From Chloroflexota bacterium (GTDB lineage Bacteria; Chloroflexota; Dehalococcoidia; GIF9; UBA5629): a DNA stretch of 6,313 bases. This document shows, in pieces, positions 5,811-6,313 of this stretch. The DNA lies in the NCBI GenBank assembly GCA_026389635.1, contig JAPLHM010000031.1:1-6313 (forward strand), given 5' to 3'. The notes under the pieces were generated by a model. That model was not told the origin of the DNA. It did no database searches and was given only the letters and a program-made list of their open reading frames with translations. Made by a program: the position numbers and the translations under genes. Position 1 is the first letter of the stretch; the number at the start of each line of letters is the position of its first letter.

Positions 5811-5828
5811 ATAGGGGCAGATAATACT

Positions 5829-6313
5829 TTGAAGCTGCCTGCTTTTCCTGATAAAATATTTTCTAACGCGAAAGTGGAAAGTACCGTAGTTAATCAACCC
5901 GTATTAGTCTTAAATGAGAACTACCTCCCTCTGAACATTTGCAGGGTGCGACGGGCAGTGGTGTTGGTGCTTGTCGGAAAAGCAGAGGTGGTGGAGAATG
6001 GACGCGGGTATTTTTCGGCCAGTTCTGGCAGTTATGAGATCCCGTCCGTGATCAGGCTGATTTACCTGGTACGCAGACAGTCACACCCGCGCAAGATGAC
6101 TAAAATGGAGATATTCAACCGTGATAAATACACCTGCCAGTATTGTGGCAGGGAGGGAAGGGAATTGACTCTGGACCACGTGATGCCCAGGCGCTTAAAT
6201 GGTCAGCATACATGGGAAAATATCGTGGCAGCGTGTATCCCCTGTAACAGGAAGAAAGCAGGCAGGACACCGGTTGAAGCAGGGATGCCATTGTTGAGGG
6301 CCCCGCGTGCACC
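5829..6313 (+). CDS. HNH endonuclease, partial (runs off the right edge)
   Basis: The frame is open for 161 codons with no stop before the edge, so the C-terminus is missing. The N-terminal half contains NQPVLVLNENYLPLNICRVR, a family-typical segment preceding HNH_5-like domains. The HNH/zinc module follows: Cys103-x2-Cys106 (CQYC), Asp116-His117 (LTLDHVMPRR), ENIVAAC with Cys136-x2-Cys139 and Asn140 (CIPCNRKK), then AGRTPVEAGMPLLR. Such proteins are metal-dependent nucleases or nicking enzymes; the substrate is unknown. The start is uncertain, as no ATG lies upstream of the core. TTG at 5829 is chosen because AGGGG (5813-5817) lies 11 bases before it; GTG at 5874 is the alternative. It starts 18 bp after the loader stop, in the same frame, and is probably co-transcribed. 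This stand-alone housekeeping-type HNH protein shows no linked methylase or phage genes. Confidence 0.85.
   Translation, partial: MKLPAFPDKIFSNAKVESTVVNQPVLVLNENYLPLNICRVRRAVVLVLVGKAEVVENGRGYFSASSGSYEIPSVIRLIYLVRRQSHPRKMTKMEIFNRDKYTCQYCGREGRELTLDHVMPRRLNGQHTWENIVAACIPCNRKKAGRTPVEAGMPLLRAPRA

Noticed and set aside
5796..5825. Possible promoter for the HNH gene (GATAAT at 5820-5825)
   Set aside because: The -10-like box has no acceptable -35 at 16-18 bp, and initiation would fall downstream of the preferred TTG start; co-transcription with the loader is simpler.
6115..6312. Minus-strand open frame at the right edge
   Set aside because: It is antisense to the HNH motif region, and the plus frame carries the clear CxxC, DH and CxxCN motifs.

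Overview
The window carries two gene clusters that diverge from one short intergenic region at about 1733-1886, with housekeeping genes on both sides. I see no rRNA, tRNA, CRISPR array, insertion sequence or phage gene. The gene set is bacterial. A DnaD-type protein and a DnaC/DnaI-type loader directly behind rplI-dnaB, followed by an HNH endonuclease, together with an L32/YceD/FabD cluster, at moderate GC, reminds me most of Chloroflexota, class Dehalococcoidia. That placement is inference from gene content only; Bacillota-like relatives are not excluded.

Left cluster (minus strand, read right to left): a YceD/DUF177 protein (1223-1732), ribosomal protein L32 (rpmF, 1022-1222, starting on the base after the yceD stop) and a FabD-family protein (25-978). 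A full-consensus sigma70-type promoter (TTGACA, 17 bp, TATAAT) lies just upstream of yceD. The surprise is the FabD homologue. The reading frame is intact and of normal length, but the nucleophilic Ser is Gly, the catalytic His is Tyr and the usual Gln is Lys, so it looks like a pseudoenzyme.

Right cluster (plus strand): ribosomal protein L9 (rplI, 1887-2339), replicative helicase DnaB (2344-3747), a DnaD-domain protein (3761-4483), a 470-residue double DnaC/DnaI-type AAA+ protein (4398-5810) and an HNH endonuclease that runs off the right edge (5829-6313). Spacing is tight: 4 bp, 13 bp, an 86-bp overlap, then 18 bp. This suggests one transcript. Helicase, DnaD-like remodeller and loader together form a plausible helicase-loading (primosome) module.

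The most unusual object in the right cluster is the loader. It has one N-terminal Cys cluster followed by two copies of the same AAA+ domain. The first copy keeps its P-loop but has lost the second Walker B acidic residue and both Arg-finger/sensor-type arginines. The second copy looks complete. An in-phase A AAA AAA G heptamer, with a strong Shine-Dalgarno-like AAGGAGG upstream, sits at the domain boundary. A -1 slip there would give a product ending just after domain 1, in the manner of dnaX, but this is speculative.

The divergent promoter region is notable too: the -35 boxes of both promoters are embedded in the arms of a perfect 9-bp inverted repeat.
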